DNA of 64,000 nucleotides from Flavobacterium ustbae (GTDB lineage Bacteria; Bacteroidota; Bacteroidia; Flavobacteriales; Flavobacteriaceae). Both the position numbers and the translations under genes were made by a program. Within the stretch, counting starts at the first letter, position 1. Each line of letters begins with the position of its first letter. The notes under the pieces are model-generated. The model did no database searches and was not told the DNA's origin. It worked only from the letters and a program-made list of their open reading frames with translations. The stretch is from positions 186,001 through 250,000 of the forward strand of contig NZ_RPOC01000004.1 of NCBI RefSeq assembly GCF_003946915.1. Reading direction: 5' to 3'. This document shows, one piece after another, positions 42,725 to 53,700 of the stretch.

Positions 42725-43990
42725 ATGAAAATAGTCATTATTGGAGGAGGGTTTGCAGGACTTAATCTAGCGAAAGAGCTTGTAAATCAGCCTCAAATAC
42801 AAGTAACTCTTGTAGACAAGAATAATTATAACTTTTTCCCACCACTTATATATCAGGTTGCCACTGCGTTTTTAGAGCCTTCGAGCATTAGTTATCCTTT
42901 TAGAAAGTTCTTTGCAGGCAAAAAAAATCTTCAGTTTCGTCTAGGCGAATTAGTTTCTGTTTCTCCAGCTGAAAAGAAAATTACTTTGAGTAATGGAGAA
43001 TTGGATTACGATTATCTGGTTTTTGCCACTGGAGCAGAAACGAGTTACTTTGGCATGGAAAACGTTATGAAAAACGCCATTCCGATGAAAACCTTAAATG
43101 ATGCCATCGTAATGCGTAATACATTACTTAAAAATCTTGAAAAAGCTGCTATTTGTAAGGATATGCGTAAGCGTCGTAAATTGCTTACCATTGTAGTCGC
43201 TGGAGGTGGACCAACAGGAGTAGAAGTTTCTGGAATGTTTGCCGAAATGCGTAAAAGTATCCTTTTAAAAGAATATCCAGAATTAGACACATCTGCAAGT
43301 AACGTTTATTTAGTCGATGGAGGAGATGCCTTATTGGCGCCAATGAGTAAAGAATCTCAGAAAGATACGCTAGATGCTTTAACAAAATTAGGAGTTGTTG
43401 TAAAACTGAATACTAAAGTAGTAGACTACGTAGATGATACTGTAATATTTGAAAACGGAGAAACCATAAAAACCAAAAACTTAATTTGGGCTGCCGGAGT
43501 ATCTGCAAAAATATTTGAAGGAATTCCAAAAGAAAGTTATGGTCGAGGCAGACGTATGGCAACAGATCAATACAATAAAGTAAATGGCGTAGAAAATATT
43601 TATGCTATTGGTGATACGGCTATTCTATCTGGAGATCAAAATTTCCCTGACGGACATCCTCAAGTTGCTCAAGTGGCAATTCAGCAAGGACTAAACTTAG
43701 CGAAGAATTTTAAAGCAATGGTTACCAATAAACCGCTTAAAGGATTTGAATATAAAGACAAAGGCTCAATGGCTATTATTGGAAAAGCAAAAGCAGTGGT
43801 AGATTTACCAAGTCCGAAATGGCATTTCAAAGGATTTTTCGCATGGATTATCTGGCTATTTATCCATTTAATTTCATTAATAACCTATAGAAACAGATTG
43901 AATACGTTCTGGAACTGGATGGTAGCCTATTTCGCAAAAGATCAATCGCTTAGAATGATCATTAGACCTGATAAAAAGGCACAAAACTGA
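42725..43990 (+). CDS. ndh: type II NADH:quinone oxidoreductase
   Basis: 421 residues. FAD-binding GGGFAGL near 7-13 and the NAD-binding VAGGGPTGVEVSG near 158-170; third FAD contact in YAIGDTA near 296. A C-terminal membrane-associating segment (FFAWIIWLFIHLISLI near 380) fits peripheral attachment to the inner membrane. Oxidises NADH without proton pumping. Monocistronic; terminator 44027-44058. Confidence 0.9.
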   Translation: MKIVIIGGGFAGLNLAKELVNQPQIQVTLVDKNNYNFFPPLIYQVATAFLEPSSISYPFRKFFAGKKNLQFRLGELVSVSPAEKKITLSNGELDYDYLVFATGAETSYFGMENVMKNAIPMKTLNDAIVMRNTLLKNLEKAAICKDMRKRRKLLTIVVAGGGPTGVEVSGMFAEMRKSILLKEYPELDTSASNVYLVDGGDALLAPMSKESQKDTLDALTKLGVVVKLNTKVVDYVDDTVIFENGETIKTKNLIWAAGVSAKIFEGIPKESYGRGRRMATDQYNKVNGVENIYAIGDTAILSGDQNFPDGHPQVAQVAIQQGLNLAKNFKAMVTNKPLKGFEYKDKGSMAIIGKAKAVVDLPSPKWHFKGFFAWIIWLFIHLISLITYRNRLNTFWNWMVAYFAKDQSLRMIIRPDKKAQN

Positions 43991-43994
43991 AATT

Positions 43995-44158
43995 AAATTC
44001 CAATCTTTAAAATTCCAAATTCCAATAAAAAAGCCAAAATCATTTGATTTTGGCTTTTACATTTAAGATATTCACAAGAAGTTTGGAATTTGGAATTTAA
44101 AAGATTGGAATTTTTATTTTTTTTGGAATTTGGAATTTAAAAGATTGGAATTTATTTT
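43995..44158. repeat. terminator flanked by ATTCCAAATTCC-family repeats
   Basis: AAATTCCAATCTTTAAAATT plus CCAAATTCCAA on the left, hairpin AAAAAGCCAAAATCA / TGATTTTGGCTTTT (44027-44058), then two right-hand copies of TTTGGAATTTGGAATTTAAA plus AGATTGGAATTT. Confidence 0.75.
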
Positions 44159-45388
44159 TTAATGTCCAATCATAACATCATCGCTATCAGATAATTCTAC
44201 TTTATTTTTAATAAAACGTTTCCCGATATTTAAAATAATAAATGCTGTAATCGTTGTAGTCGTCATAATGGCAACCATTGGAGTTACAGAGCTTTTCACA
44301 AAAACACCAATTGCAAATGAAGCCAAAGCACCAATTCCTAGCTGAATTGCGCCCATTAATGCAGAAGCGCTTCCTGTATTTTTAGCAAAAGGAGCAAGCG
44401 TTAATCCTGCAGTATTGGGATTTGAAATTCCTAAACAAGCCAAAAACAAGAACAACATCCCGATGGTTTGATACAATCCTAAAAGATCATTTAAAGCCAG
44501 AATCAAGAATATTATACTTATAACAGATTGCGAAATCAAGGCTCCAAAAATCATTTGTTCACTAGAAAAACGTTTTAAAAGCATAGAATTTAACTGACTA
44601 GATCCAATAAAACTAACTGACATAAGAGCAAAAATCCATCCGTATGTTTTAGCATCCACCTTATAAATATCCATAAAAACTAGAGGTGAAGCGGCCACAT
44701 AAGAGAACAAACCAGAAAAAGCGATTGCTCCAGTAAAGGCATACGTGTAAAATTGTGGTTCTCTTAAAACAGAAAGAAAATTAGAAATAATTGGTTTTGG
44801 TTTTAATGAAATCGAAGTGTCTGGTTTATAAGTATCCGGAAGTCCGAATTGTGAAGCTGCCAAAATTGCGATTCCCATGCACATCAGAATAAAAAATACA
44901 GCATGCCAGCCAAGATCTTCTGTAACATAACCACCAACAGTAGGCGCTAGCATTGGAGAAAGTCCAACAACCAACATTAAAAGCGAGAATACTTTTGGAA
45001 TATCTTTAACAGGAAATAAATCTCGAACCATGGCTACAGAAGCCACCGTTGCAGCACAGCTACCAATGGCTTGAACAAAACGAAGCAATATAAAAGCGTC
45101 AATATCAGTTACATAAATACAACCTAATGAAGCTAAAATATAAACTAGAAGTCCAATAAATAAAGGCTTTTTGCGCCCGAAACGGTCTAATAAAGGCCCA
45201 TAAAGCAATTGTCCAGCAGAAATTCCGATAAAATAGCTGGATAAACTCATCGAAACTTTAGCAACTGTGGTATTTAAATCTTTTGCAATTCCCGAGAAAC
45301 CAGGTAAATACATATCAATTGAGAAAGGACCAAGAGCTGTTAAAGAACCTAATATCAGGATAAGCTGAATATATTTTTTTGTTGTCAT
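44159..45388 (-). CDS. Bcr/CflA-type MFS multidrug exporter
   Basis: 409 residues, 12 predicted transmembrane helices. MFS motif A is LDRFGRKKPL near 66-75. N-terminal signature LILGSLTALGPFSIDMYLPGF is typical of Bcr/CflA drug/proton antiporters. The C-terminal IGHs and acidic tail are short. Exports drugs or peptides by proton exchange; specificity unknown. Single gene. Confidence 0.9.
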   Translation of the reverse strand: MTTKKYIQLILILGSLTALGPFSIDMYLPGFSGIAKDLNTTVAKVSMSLSSYFIGISAGQLLYGPLLDRFGRKKPLFIGLLVYILASLGCIYVTDIDAFILLRFVQAIGSCAATVASVAMVRDLFPVKDIPKVFSLLMLVVGLSPMLAPTVGGYVTEDLGWHAVFFILMCMGIAILAASQFGLPDTYKPDTSISLKPKPIISNFLSVLREPQFYTYAFTGAIAFSGLFSYVAASPLVFMDIYKVDAKTYGWIFALMSVSFIGSSQLNSMLLKRFSSEQMIFGALISQSVISIIFLILALNDLLGLYQTIGMLFLFLACLGISNPNTAGLTLAPFAKNTGSASALMGAIQLGIGALASFAIGVFVKSSVTPMVAIMTTTTITAFIILNIGKRFIKNKVELSDSDDVMIGH

Positions 45389-45531
45389 TATCTTAAAAAA
45401 TGGCTTATAATTTTCTGCAAAGGTAAAGATTTCATATCTTGTTGTATAACTTGAAGAAGTTTATAACAATAAATTAAAGTAATTGTCTGTATTATTCGGC
45501 ATAACTATTTATTAATCTTAAAATTAAAATT

Positions 45532-45948
45532 ATGAAAAAGTACCTTTTATTAGTAGCAGTTTTATGCACAACAATGTCGTTTGCTCAAACCATTATATCT
45601 AAACAAGAAGAAGCGAGCATTGCGCAATATGAACTCCTTAAAAAAGTAAACCAATACTATCCTGATATTACGCTAAGTAAATCGGTAACGAATTTCTACG
45701 CAGATGGAAAAATTATTGATACACAACAAGATTTTGATCTGAGAGGAACCAAATTTTCTAGTTATAAACTCGGAATTGGACCTGAAAACAAAAAAGTATT
45801 GTTTGACTATGTTTCAAGCGAAACAGGACATGTATACGGAGATGTAACTATTTTTAATGGAAATGCACTTAGAACTACTTTTAATGAAAAGAACAATCAG
45901 ATTGATGTATCATTAAACGGAAAATCGGTTTATTTGAAAAAATTATAA
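45532..45948 (+). CDS. small secreted protein of unknown function
   Basis: 138 residues, signal peptide MKKYLLLVAVLCTTMSFA. The mature part is beta-rich with FDLRGTKFSSYKLGIG and GHVYGDVTIFNGNALR. No family recognised. Followed by a GC-rich hairpin (TCACAA / TTGTGA, 45970-45996) that probably ends its transcript. Confidence 0.65.
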   Translation: MKKYLLLVAVLCTTMSFAQTIISKQEEASIAQYELLKKVNQYYPDITLSKSVTNFYADGKIIDTQQDFDLRGTKFSSYKLGIGPENKKVLFDYVSSETGHVYGDVTIFNGNALRTTFNEKNNQIDVSLNGKSVYLKKL

Positions 45949-46000
45949 ATTTTTGTAGAATTTAGAAAAAGCGTCACAAACTTGTGATGCTTTTTTGATT

Positions 46001-46008
46001 TATATTTG
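46001..46008 (+). promoter_or_regulatory. -7 element of the DUF2147-like gene
   Basis: TATATTTG, exact consensus, 27 bp before the ATG at 46036. Confidence 0.6.
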
Positions 46009-46035
46009 ATTCAGATTTTAATAAAACAAACTACA

Positions 46036-46419
46036 ATGAAAAAATTTCTTTTTCTGGCATTTTTAATTTCGTTACAAACATTTGCACAGCAAAATAAATT
46101 CTCAGGAACTTGGGGAAATGAAAAATGCAAAGACTGCAAGAAAGAATATATTTTTACGATTACAATTGCACAATCTAATTATAAGATTTTTGGAACTGCC
46201 GAAGTTACAAGCGAACACAAAGATTTAAATTCAGGAATTTTAGAAGTTTCCGGACATGTGTATCCGCATGGCGATAAAGCGCAGATAAAATTTAAAGATA
46301 AAAACGGCATTACATCAAGCGCCGTTTTATTTGTAGAAGATTCCGTAATTCAGTTCACTAAAAATGGCGGAGGCGATTTAGTCCCAAAAGAGATGATTTT
46401 AAAGAAATTATACGAATAA
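46036..46419 (+). CDS. small secreted DUF2147-like protein
   Basis: 127 residues from the ATG at 46036, chosen over an upstream in-frame ATG because it opens the signal peptide (KKFLFLAFLISLQTFAQ). A C-x-x-C motif follows (CKDCKK near 33), then beta-strands and GKW-like FSGTWGNEKC. Resembles small periplasmic DUF2147/lipocalin-type proteins. Function unknown. Confidence 0.62.
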   Translation: MKKFLFLAFLISLQTFAQQNKFSGTWGNEKCKDCKKEYIFTITIAQSNYKIFGTAEVTSEHKDLNSGILEVSGHVYPHGDKAQIKFKDKNGITSSAVLFVEDSVIQFTKNGGGDLVPKEMILKKLYE

Positions 46420-46975
<556 letters not shown>

Positions 46976-48889
46976 ATGAATACAGTTGCTGAGCATATTG
47001 CAGATTTTTTAAAAGAATACAAACCATTTGACAATCTAACTTTTCAGGAATTGTCAGATATTGCTACGAATATTCGTGTCATTAATTTAGAAAAACATGC
47101 GGTATTATTTCAAAATAACGATCCGCTTCATGAAAACTTTTATGTTGTAGCTTCTGGTGTCATTAATCTTACAACCATTGCCGATGCTGAAGAAACCATT
47201 TTAAACAAATGCCATGAAGGTGATATTTTTGGTTTGCGTCCGTTTTTTGCTAAAAACAACTATATGATGACGGCTAAAGCCCGTGAAGAAAGCATTATTT
47301 ATGCTATTCCGATCGCTGTATTTAGACCATTTGTTGCCAATAATTCTGATGTTTTAAATTTCTTGCTGGAGAGTTTCGCTGTAAATTCTCGTCACACCAA
47401 AGACAGCATGAACTCTAATGGCAAGCTGGTTTCTGACGCCGATTATATTGATCAGCAGACAGAAATGCAATATATTCAGTCACTTAATTATAATAATTCA
47501 CCTTTAACAACTCAATCTAATTCTATAATTAAGGATGTTGCAATTTTAATGACAGATTCTATGTTAGACAACATTATAATCTGCGAAAAAAATCATCCAA
47601 TTGGTATTGTTACCAATGCCGATTTATCATCAAAAATTGCAACTGGACGCTATCCTATTACTGAAACTATCGACAAAATAATGTCGTCTCCAGTTGTTAC
47701 TGTTTTAGAAAATGTGTCTTTGGCAGAAGCACAATTGCTTATGCTAAAACATAACGTAACTCACTTATGTGTGACCAAAGACGGTACAAGCAAATCTATC
47801 GTGAAAGGAATTATTTCTGAACACGATCTTATTGTGGCACAAGCTAGTAACCCTGGTGTATTAATTAAAGAAATTAAGCGTTCTCAGCTTCCAAAAGACC
47901 TGAAACAAATACGTGATCGTTTATCTGATTTGATTCAGAATTCGATTCAGAAAAACATTCCGATTTCACACGTAAGTAATATTGCTAGTGAAATCAACTT
48001 AGCTATTATTAAAAGAGCGGTTGAATTATCTATTTTAGATTTAGGCTCCCCTCCTGCACGTTTTGCATGGTTAAGCATTGGAAGTCAAGGCCGTAAAGAA
48101 CAATTATTACTTACAGACCAAGACAGTATTTTAATTTTTGAAGATGTGACGCCTGAGAAATATAGAGAAGTAAAAGATTATTTCTTAAGATTGGCCAAAC
48201 GCACCACTTCTATACTAGAAAAAGTAGGCTATGATTATTGTCCAAATGGACATATGGGAAGCAACATGCTTTGGTGTAAGTCATTGAGTGACTGGACAAA
48301 GCAATACAATAGCTGGATGAATACTCCAGGTGAAAATAGTAATGATTTGAGCAGTATTTTCTTTGATTATGAAATTGTTTTTGGAGAAGCAAAAATTGAA
48401 GAAGCGATTGAAAGTGTGATTTTTAAGAATGCTGTAAACAATACTTTATTCTTTGACTTTTTAGGAAACGACGCTTTAAAAAGAAATTCTCCTTTAAGCT
48501 TCTTTAAGAAATTTATAACCGAAGAGGATGGTCCGCATAAAGATAAGTTTGACATTAAAACAAGAGCTTTAATGCCATTAATTGACGGAGCTCGTTTATT
48601 GATATTGAATGCCAATATAAAAGGAATTCAAAACACATATTTGAGATTCAAACAATTAGCAATTACAGATTCTAAAAATGCTGAGATTTATTTAAGCTGT
48701 GCAGAAGCTTTCTTAACACTTTCTAAATTTAGAACTGTTGAAGGATTAAAAAACGATGACTCTGGCCAATATATTAATTTGAGAGAAATGTCAAAATCTG
48801 ACAAAGAGAAATTAAAAAATGCATTATCGCCAATGAAAGATCTGGAGGAACTGATTAAAAGTAAATTTCAATTGACGCAATTCTCATAA
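46976..48889 (+). CDS. cNMP-binding / CBS / DUF294 nucleotidyltransferase-like signalling protein
   Basis: 637 residues. Cyclic-nucleotide-binding-type domain about 15-115 (HENFYVVASGVINLTT), two CBS domains about 175-290 (MTDSMLDNIIIC, IGIVTNADL, SSPVVTVLENVSLAEAQ, KGIISEHDLI), a DUF294 nucleotidyltransferase-like domain about 330-470 (GSQGRKEQLLLTDQDS, where G-S and D-x-D are catalytic-type), and DUF294_C to the end. Relatives often adjoin a DnaQ-like gene and acs, as here. Couples energy or nucleotide sensing to a transferase; target unknown. Confidence 0.9.
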   Translation: MNTVAEHIADFLKEYKPFDNLTFQELSDIATNIRVINLEKHAVLFQNNDPLHENFYVVASGVINLTTIADAEETILNKCHEGDIFGLRPFFAKNNYMMTAKAREESIIYAIPIAVFRPFVANNSDVLNFLLESFAVNSRHTKDSMNSNGKLVSDADYIDQQTEMQYIQSLNYNNSPLTTQSNSIIKDVAILMTDSMLDNIIICEKNHPIGIVTNADLSSKIATGRYPITETIDKIMSSPVVTVLENVSLAEAQLLMLKHNVTHLCVTKDGTSKSIVKGIISEHDLIVAQASNPGVLIKEIKRSQLPKDLKQIRDRLSDLIQNSIQKNIPISHVSNIASEINLAIIKRAVELSILDLGSPPARFAWLSIGSQGRKEQLLLTDQDSILIFEDVTPEKYREVKDYFLRLAKRTTSILEKVGYDYCPNGHMGSNMLWCKSLSDWTKQYNSWMNTPGENSNDLSSIFFDYEIVFGEAKIEEAIESVIFKNAVNNTLFFDFLGNDALKRNSPLSFFKKFITEEDGPHKDKFDIKTRALMPLIDGARLLILNANIKGIQNTYLRFKQLAITDSKNAEIYLSCAEAFLTLSKFRTVEGLKNDDSGQYINLREMSKSDKEKLKNALSPMKDLEELIKSKFQLTQFS

Positions 48890-48892
48890 AAT

Positions 48893-49489
48893 ATGCTAGA
48901 CTGGCTTAAAAATATCAATAAAGATTATCCAGATTTCTGGAAGGACTATTTAACTAAATTCGAAACCAGACCTAATAAGTTTGTTGTTTTATCGACCGAA
49001 ACTTCTGGATTAAATCCGGATAAGGATGTTATATTATCTCTTGGAGCCTTCTCGGTTATTGACGACAGTATAGTTATTAAAGAAAATTTCGAAACTGTTT
49101 TGCTACAATACAAATATCTTCAGGATAACGGACTTTCTAATGAATTTATCATAGAAAGCAAAATGATGAAAATGCCGGAACCAGATGCTCTTGAAGCTTT
49201 GGTGAATTTTATCGGAAATTCTATTTTAGTTGGGCATCATATTAATTTTGACATCGAGATGCTCAACGCTGCTTTGGAACGTCTAGATTGCGGACGTTTG
49301 AAAAATGAAGCTCTAGATGTTGATGTAATGTACCGAAAACTTACAGATATAAATGACAAACAGTTTTCGCTTGACGATTTATGCGAAATTTATAAGATTC
49401 CAAAAAGTGATAGAAATTCTTCTTCTGAAGATGCTTATAGAATCGGACTTTTATTTTTGAAACTAAAATCTAGATTGGGAATTAAATAG
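48893..49489 (+). CDS. DnaQ-like 3'-5' exonuclease family protein with altered catalytic residues
   Basis: 198 residues, starting 3 bp after the DUF294 stop, so co-translated. The DEDDh fold is clear: motif I STETSGL (34-40), motif II GHHINFD (114-120), motif III RNSSSEDA (174-181). But motif I normally reads D-T-E and here Asp is replaced by Ser34. Motif III normally has His five residues before the last Asp, and here it is Asn175. Two of the metal or catalytic residues are therefore missing, so nuclease activity is doubtful. Confidence 0.85.
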   Translation: MLDWLKNINKDYPDFWKDYLTKFETRPNKFVVLSTETSGLNPDKDVILSLGAFSVIDDSIVIKENFETVLLQYKYLQDNGLSNEFIIESKMMKMPEPDALEALVNFIGNSILVGHHINFDIEMLNAALERLDCGRLKNEALDVDVMYRKLTDINDKQFSLDDLCEIYKIPKSDRNSSSEDAYRIGLLFLKLKSRLGIK

Positions 49490-49657
49490 GACTTTTTTGA
49501 ACCATATAAGTTATATAAGGAATTTTAAGTTAAGTTCTCTAAATGTAACTTTTAAATGAAAGGACATATAAAAACAAAACTGTCAGGCTGAGCGAAGTCT
49601 AAGCTCGCAAAGTTATTTACATTAAAACTTAGACTCACTTAGCGTAATTATAAAAAC

Positions 49658-49689
49658 AAAAATGCCTCTTAAGTTTAAGAGGCATTTTT
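49658..49689. terminator. bidirectional terminator
   Basis: AAAAATGCCTCTTAA / TTAAGAGGCATTTTT between the convergent exonuclease and acs genes. Confidence 0.85.
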
Positions 49690-49767
49690 TATTATTTAAA
49701 CTCATTTCAGTTTTCAGTTAGTATTAACAACTTGAAACCTGAAACATAAAACTTGAAACAAATTCAA

Positions 49768-51678
49768 TTAAGCAATTCTTTCTTTCATAATCTGCTCTAC
49801 AACTTCTGGATTTAATAAAGTTGAAGTATCTCCAAAGTTAGAGAAATCTCCTTCAGCAATTTTACGTAAAATTCTACGCATAATTTTTCCAGAACGTGTT
49901 TTTGGCAAACCAGAAACGAATTGGATTTTATCTAATTTAGCGATTGGTCCAATGTGATCTGCAATATATTGATTGATCTCTTTAGATAAATTTTCTTTAT
50001 TTCTAACTTCTCCAGTTTCTTTTAGAATTACATATCCGTAAAGAGCATTTCCTTTAATATCGTGAGGGAATCCAACAATAGCAGATTCTGCAACCGCTGG
50101 ATGTTCGTTAATTGCATCTTCAATTGGTGCAGTTCCTAAATTATGTCCAGAAACAATTACTACATCATCTACTCTACCCGTAATTCTGTAATACCCAACT
50201 TCATCTCTTAAAGCGCCGTCTCCTGTAAAATATTTTCCTGGAAAAGCAGAGAAATAAGTTTCTTTGTATCGGTTGTGATCACCCCAAATGGTTCTGGCAA
50301 TTCCAGGCCAAGGGAATTTTATACACAAACTTCCCACTACTTGATTTCCTTCAATTTCGTTACGCTTTTCATCCATTAAAACTGGCTGAATTCCAGGTAA
50401 AGGTAAAGTAGCGTAAGTTGGTTTGGTTGGTGTAACAAAGGCAATTGGCGAAATCATGATTCCTCCAGTTTCTGTTTGCCACCAAGTATCTACAACCGGA
50501 CATCTCTTATCTCCCACGTGGTCATTAAACCAGTGCCAAGCCTCTTCATTAATTGGCTCTCCAACAGATCCAATAACTTTAAGCGATTTTAGAGGATATT
50601 TTTGAATATAATCTAAGCTTTCTTTTGCTAATGAACGAATAGCCGTTGGCGCAGTATAAAATTGTGTGATTTTATGTTTTTCGATAATATCCCAAAAACG
50701 GCTAAAGTCTGGGTAAGAAGGAACTCCTTCAAATAGCACAGTTGTACCTCCATTCAATAATGGTCCGTATAAAATATAAGAGTGACCTGTGATCCATCCA
50801 ATATCTGCTGTACACCAGAAAATATCATTGTCTTCGTAATTGAAAACATTTTTAAAAGTATAAGCTGTATAAACCATGTAACCAGCAGTGGTATGAACCA
50901 TTCCTTTTGGTTTTCCTGTTGATCCAGAAGTATATAAAATAAATAACGGATCTTCTGCATCCATAATTTCAGCAACACTATTATCTAAAGCAGTGTCTAA
51001 TAATGGCTGCAACCAAACATCGCGACCCTCTTTCATTTTCACATCTGTATTAGTTCTTTTGGCTACCAATACTTTTTCAATAGAAGGACAAGTTTCTAGC
51101 GCTTCGTCAACAATTCCTTTAAGATCGATTGTTTTATTTCCTCTGTAACCTCCATCTGATGTGATTACCATTTTACACTCACAATCGTTGATTCTAGCAG
51201 AAACTGCAGATGCAGAAAATCCAGCGAAAACAACAGAGTGAATTGCTCCAATTCTAGCACAAGCTAAAACGGCAACAGCCAATTCTGGAATCATTGGCAA
51301 ATAAATGCAAACTCTGTCTCCTTTGCGAACACCTTGATCGCGAAGAACGTTTGCCATTTTTGATACTCTTTCGTATAGTTCGTTATACGTTATATGTAAA
51401 GCTTCTTCATTAGGATCATTTGGCTCAAAAATAATTGCCGTTTTATCTCCTCTTTTGCTTAAATGTCTATCAATACAGTTCTTGGTAATGTTAACTTTAG
51501 CTTCTGTAAACCATTTTACTTCAGCGTCGGCCATATTAAAATCAACAACTTTATCCCACTGTTGGTACCATGTGAAATTTTCCTCAGCTATTTTTCCCCA
51601 AAATTTTCTTGGCTCTCTTATTGATTTATTGTAATGCTTGAAATATTGTTCTAAATTTTCAATTTTGTAATAGCTCAT
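49768..51678 (-). CDS. acs: acetyl-CoA synthetase
   Basis: Activates acetate to acetyl-CoA through an acetyl-adenylate. 636 residues: P-loop YTSGSTGKPKG near 250, adenylate site WWQTETGG near 400, hinge TGRVDDVV near 500 and the acetylation-controlled lysine in LPKTRSGKIMRRILRK near 600. The N-terminal ACAS_N (EQYFKHYNKSIREP) is present. Convergent with the cNMP/CBS/DUF294-DnaQ pair. ATG start. Confidence 0.95.
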   Translation of the reverse strand: MSYYKIENLEQYFKHYNKSIREPRKFWGKIAEENFTWYQQWDKVVDFNMADAEVKWFTEAKVNITKNCIDRHLSKRGDKTAIIFEPNDPNEEALHITYNELYERVSKMANVLRDQGVRKGDRVCIYLPMIPELAVAVLACARIGAIHSVVFAGFSASAVSARINDCECKMVITSDGGYRGNKTIDLKGIVDEALETCPSIEKVLVAKRTNTDVKMKEGRDVWLQPLLDTALDNSVAEIMDAEDPLFILYTSGSTGKPKGMVHTTAGYMVYTAYTFKNVFNYEDNDIFWCTADIGWITGHSYILYGPLLNGGTTVLFEGVPSYPDFSRFWDIIEKHKITQFYTAPTAIRSLAKESLDYIQKYPLKSLKVIGSVGEPINEEAWHWFNDHVGDKRCPVVDTWWQTETGGIMISPIAFVTPTKPTYATLPLPGIQPVLMDEKRNEIEGNQVVGSLCIKFPWPGIARTIWGDHNRYKETYFSAFPGKYFTGDGALRDEVGYYRITGRVDDVVIVSGHNLGTAPIEDAINEHPAVAESAIVGFPHDIKGNALYGYVILKETGEVRNKENLSKEINQYIADHIGPIAKLDKIQFVSGLPKTRSGKIMRRILRKIAEGDFSNFGDTSTLLNPEVVEQIMKERIA

Positions 51679-52168
51679 CGTTTGTTGAATTTTTTTATAA
51701 AAGTATTAAATCTGAACGTATCCGTGAAATAATTTAATTCATAAATTTTATCAAAAAAAAACATTTATTTAATAAAATATGATAATTATTTGCAATTGTT
51801 TTAAAATTTTATTTTTTAAAGTCATTTAGAAAGGGCAAAAAAGGCATAATAAATAGATATTATGCCTTTTTTAATTTAACAAATTTCAATAACAATTAAT
51901 TTTGTAAATCGCACTGCACGACTTTTCTCTATTTTGAAAATAGCAGCATCATTATTAATTAAAACAGAAATTTCAACAAGTATGTTTTTATTTAAACATA
52001 CCCCATATTTAGGGATCCGCTTCACTTAACTCTCTCACAGAAGTTAAGTGAATGCAATATGCATCTATATCTTTTATCTTAATAAGTGCTTACTAATTCA
52101 AAATATTACAAATCATTGATACAGTGCAAATTCCGCAGAATCCAATTCTGCGGAAGTTCCCAATTTTA
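51679..52168. other. 490-bp intergenic region between ilvC and acs
   Basis: No ORF seen. Holds three hairpins: AAAAGGCATAATA / TATTATGCCTTTT (51839-51873), CACTTAACT / AGTTAAGTG (52026-52053) and TTCCGCAGAAT / ATTCTGCGGAA (52131-52155). The last sits just downstream of ilvC on the minus strand and may end the ilv transcript, though its U-run is weak. Confidence 0.6.
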
Positions 52169-53638
52169 TTATCCAATTTTTTTCATTGCTGTCATAGACT
52201 CTCTCAACCAAGCTCCTACTTCTTCGATAGGGTGCTGACGAATTTCTTTGTTTACAGCAATTAATACAGTATTATCTACTCCGTTTGAAGTTGAAAACGG
52301 TTTTCCGATAATATTAGTATCTACTTTTTTCATAAATTCTTCCAATAATGGCTTACAAGCGTGATCGAATAAGTAACATCCGTATTCTGCCGTATCAGAA
52401 ATTACACGGTTCATTTCGAACAATTTCTTTCTTGCAATTGTGTTTGCGATCAAAGGTAATTCGTGTAATGACTCATAATAAGCAGATTCTTCGATAATTC
52501 CAGCTTCAGTCATAGTTTCGAAAGCTAATTCAACACCAGCTTTTACCATTGCAATCATTAATACTCCGTTATCAAAATATTCTTGCTCAGAAATTGGAGC
52601 TTCTTGTGGAGCTGTTTTTTCGAAGCTAGTTTCTCCAGTTGCAGCTCTCCATTTTAGTAAGTTAACGTCATCATTTGCCCAGTCAGCCATCATAGTTCTA
52701 GAGAATTCTCCAGAAATGATATCGTCTTGGTGTTTTTGGAATAACGGACGCATTATATCTTTCAATTCTTCAGCCAATTCATAAGCTTCAATTTTTGAAG
52801 GATTGTTTAAACGATCCATCATATTTGTGATACCACCATGTTTTAAAGCCTCAGTGATAGTTTCCCATCCAAATTGAATTAATTTAGAAGCATAAGCTGC
52901 ATCGATTCCTTTTTCAACCATTTTATCGAAACATAAAATAGATCCCGTTTGCAATAATCCGCAAAGAATTGTCTGCTCACCCATTAAATCTGATTTTACT
53001 TCCGCTACGAAAGACGATCTTAAAACTCCCGCTCTATGTCCTCCAGTTGCTACGGCATAAGCTTTTGCTTGATCTAAACCTAATCCGTTTGGATCATTTT
53101 CTGGGTGAACAGCGATAAGAGTTGGAACTCCAAATCCTCTTTTGTACTCTTCACGCACCTCAGAACCTGGACATTTTGGAGCACACATAATAACCGTAAT
53201 ATCTTTACGAATCTGCATTCCTTCTTCTACAATGTTGAATCCGTGAGAATAAGCCAAAGTAGAATCTTGTTTCATTAATGGCATAATAGCATTTACCACT
53301 GCTGTATGCTGTTTGTCTGGCGTAAGGTTGCAAACTAAATCTGCTGTAGGGATTAATTCTTCATAAGTTCCCACTTTGAAGCCATTTTCAGAAGCATTTT
53401 TAAAAGATGCTCTTTTTTCAGCAATTGCATCCGCACGTAATGCGTAAGAAATATCCAAACCAGAATCTCTCATGTTTAAACCTTGATTCAAACCTTGTGC
53501 TCCACAACCAACAATTACAACTTTTTTTCCAGCCAATGCTGCAATTCCGTCTGCAAATTCTGATTGCTCCATAAATTCGCAAACTCCTAATTGTTCTAAT
53601 TGTAATCTAAGTGGTAATGTATTGAAATAATTTGCCAT
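52169..53638 (-). CDS. ilvC: ketol-acid reductoisomerase, class II (long)
   Basis: 489 residues, i.e. the long form with a duplicated knotted domain. NADPH-binding [10 protein letters not shown] near 44-53 with a following Arg-rich loop; DQ-type metal site residues in the C-terminal domains ([28 protein letters not shown]). Converts acetolactate to dihydroxyisovalerate in Val/Ile/Leu synthesis. Last gene of the ilvDBNC run, 62 bp after ilvN. Confidence 0.95.
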   Translation of the reverse strand: MANYFNTLPLRLQLEQLGVCEFMEQSEFADGIAALAGKKVVIVGCGAQGLNQGLNMRDSGLDISYALRADAIAEKRASFKNASENGFKVGTYEELIPTADLVCNLTPDKQHTAVVNAIMPLMKQDSTLAYSHGFNIVEEGMQIRKDITVIMCAPKCPGSEVREEYKRGFGVPTLIAVHPENDPNGLGLDQAKAYAVATGGHRAGVLRSSFVAEVKSDLMGEQTILCGLLQTGSILCFDKMVEKGIDAAYASKLIQFGWETITEALKHGGITNMMDRLNNPSKIEAYELAEELKDIMRPLFQKHQDDIISGEFSRTMMADWANDDVNLLKWRAATGETSFEKTAPQEAPISEQEYFDNGVLMIAMVKAGVELAFETMTEAGIIEESAYYESLHELPLIANTIARKKLFEMNRVISDTAEYGCYLFDHACKPLLEEFMKKVDTNIIGKPFSTSNGVDNTVLIAVNKEIRQHPIEEVGAWLRESMTAMKKIG

Positions 53639-53700
53639 TTTTGTTTTAATATTTAATGAAATGAAATTTTAATAATTGATTATATATAACTAAGATTTTA

